NCBI GenBank assembly: GCA_012513545.1
Contig: JAAZCB010000195.1
Coordinates: 1 to 5,993 of the forward strand
Origin: Clostridiaceae bacterium
Lineage (GTDB): Bacteria > Bacillota_A > Clostridia > Acetivibrionales > Acetivibrionaceae
DNA: 5,993 nucleotides
Direction of reading: 5' to 3'
The notes under the pieces are model-generated. The model ran no database searches. It saw only the letters and a list, made by a program, of their open reading frames with translations, and was not told the DNA's origin. This document shows, one piece after another, positions 5,642 through 5,993 of this stretch (within the stretch, counting starts at the first letter, position 1; every line of letters begins with the position of its first letter). The position numbers and the translations under genes were made by a program.

Positions 5642-5993
5642 ATGAATAAAGCTTACGATTTAACATCTTTAGATAACATAACAAAAAGAATAAGAAAAAA
5701 TATTTTTAAGATGATTAACAAAGCGGGCGGGGGTCATATATCTCCCTCATTATCTATAGTAGAGATTTTAACTGTCTTGTATTTCGGCGGTGTATTAAAC
5801 TATGACGCCCATTATCCTTTGGGCACCAATCGGGATCGTTTTATATTGAGCAAGGGCCATGCCTGTGCAGCCTTATATGCTGTATTGGCTCAGGCAGGGT
5901 TTTTTGATGAGAAGGAATTATTTACATTTTGCCAGGATGGCTCCAGCTTGGGGGGACACCCTAACATGCATGACATCCCGGGAGTGGAAGCAA
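5642..5993 (+). CDS. Transketolase N-terminal subunit, 3' end cut by window edge
   Basis: The first 117 codons of a thiamine-diphosphate-dependent transketolase N-terminal subunit, which with a separate C-terminal subunit moves two-carbon ketol units between phosphorylated sugars. Start ATG 5642 follows AAGGAGATC (5629-5637), 22 bases after the previous stop. Family hallmarks are visible: GGGHISPSLSIVEIL (29-43), with His32 in the conserved GHxSP segment; DRFILSKGHA (65-74), with His73 expected near the cofactor; and GGHP (104-107). The N-terminus is short, as in split transketolases rather than the fused ~660-aa enzyme, so a C-terminal subunit gene is expected just beyond the window. Its place in a sugar-activation operon suggests a dedicated biosynthetic role rather than the housekeeping pentose phosphate enzyme. 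The family call is secure; the substrate is inferred. Confidence 0.92.
   Translation, partial: MNKAYDLTSLDNITKRIRKNIFKMINKAGGGHISPSLSIVEILTVLYFGGVLNYDAHYPLGTNRDRFILSKGHACAALYAVLAQAGFFDEKELFTFCQDGSSLGGHPNMHDIPGVEA

Noticed and set aside
5620..5649. Nine-codon open frame ATGAAACTG...TAA before the transketolase start
   Set aside because: It contains the transketolase ribosome site and has none of its own; it is most likely chance.
1..5993. CRISPR array, tRNA, rRNA or phage attachment site
   Set aside because: No regularly spaced repeats, cloverleaf-like sequence or rRNA-like stretch was found on reading; nearly all bases are accounted for by coding sequence.

Overview
The window looks like a chromosomal segment of a Firmicutes bacterium, most likely in the Clostridia. 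The basis is moderate-to-low G+C, strong purine-rich Shine-Dalgarno sites including one extended GAGGTGA, tightly packed co-directional genes, and proteins resembling CgeB-type glycosyltransferases and clostridial IS transposases. This placement is an inference; no rRNA, tRNA or other phylogenetic marker is present.

Layout. Bases 1-818 (minus strand) hold the first 272 codons of an IS6/IS240-like DDE transposase with two N-terminal zinc ribbons. It runs off the left edge almost exactly at the expected catalytic Glu. A 121-base gap (819-939) holds the transposase leader, a candidate IS terminal repeat ending near 871, and the leader of the next gene. From 940 to the right edge, four genes run on the plus strand with a 4-base overlap or gaps of about 20 bases, so they are probably one operon: a 687-aa CgeB-like glycosyltransferase (940-3003); a 511-aa fusion of a cytidylyltransferase-like domain to a PfkB/RfaE-like sugar kinase (3000-4535), in the reverse order to the classical HldE; a 354-aa radical SAM protein with a Cys-rich C-terminus (4555-5619); and the start of a transketolase N-terminal subunit (5642 to the edge). 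No terminator, tRNA, CRISPR array or intergenic stretch over 300 bases was seen.

How the genes may work together. The set reads as a pathway for making and using an unusual activated sugar. The split transketolase would move a two-carbon ketol unit to make a phosphorylated sugar. The kinase and nucleotidyltransferase domains would phosphorylate and nucleotide-activate it. The radical SAM enzyme would modify the sugar or a precursor, and the glycosyltransferase would attach the product to a surface acceptor such as flagellin, an S-layer protein or a polysaccharide. The individual enzyme classes are well supported by motifs; the joint pathway, the sugar and the acceptor are inferences. The IS lies directly upstream of the operon, diverges from it, and may mark its left border or have separated it from upstream genes.
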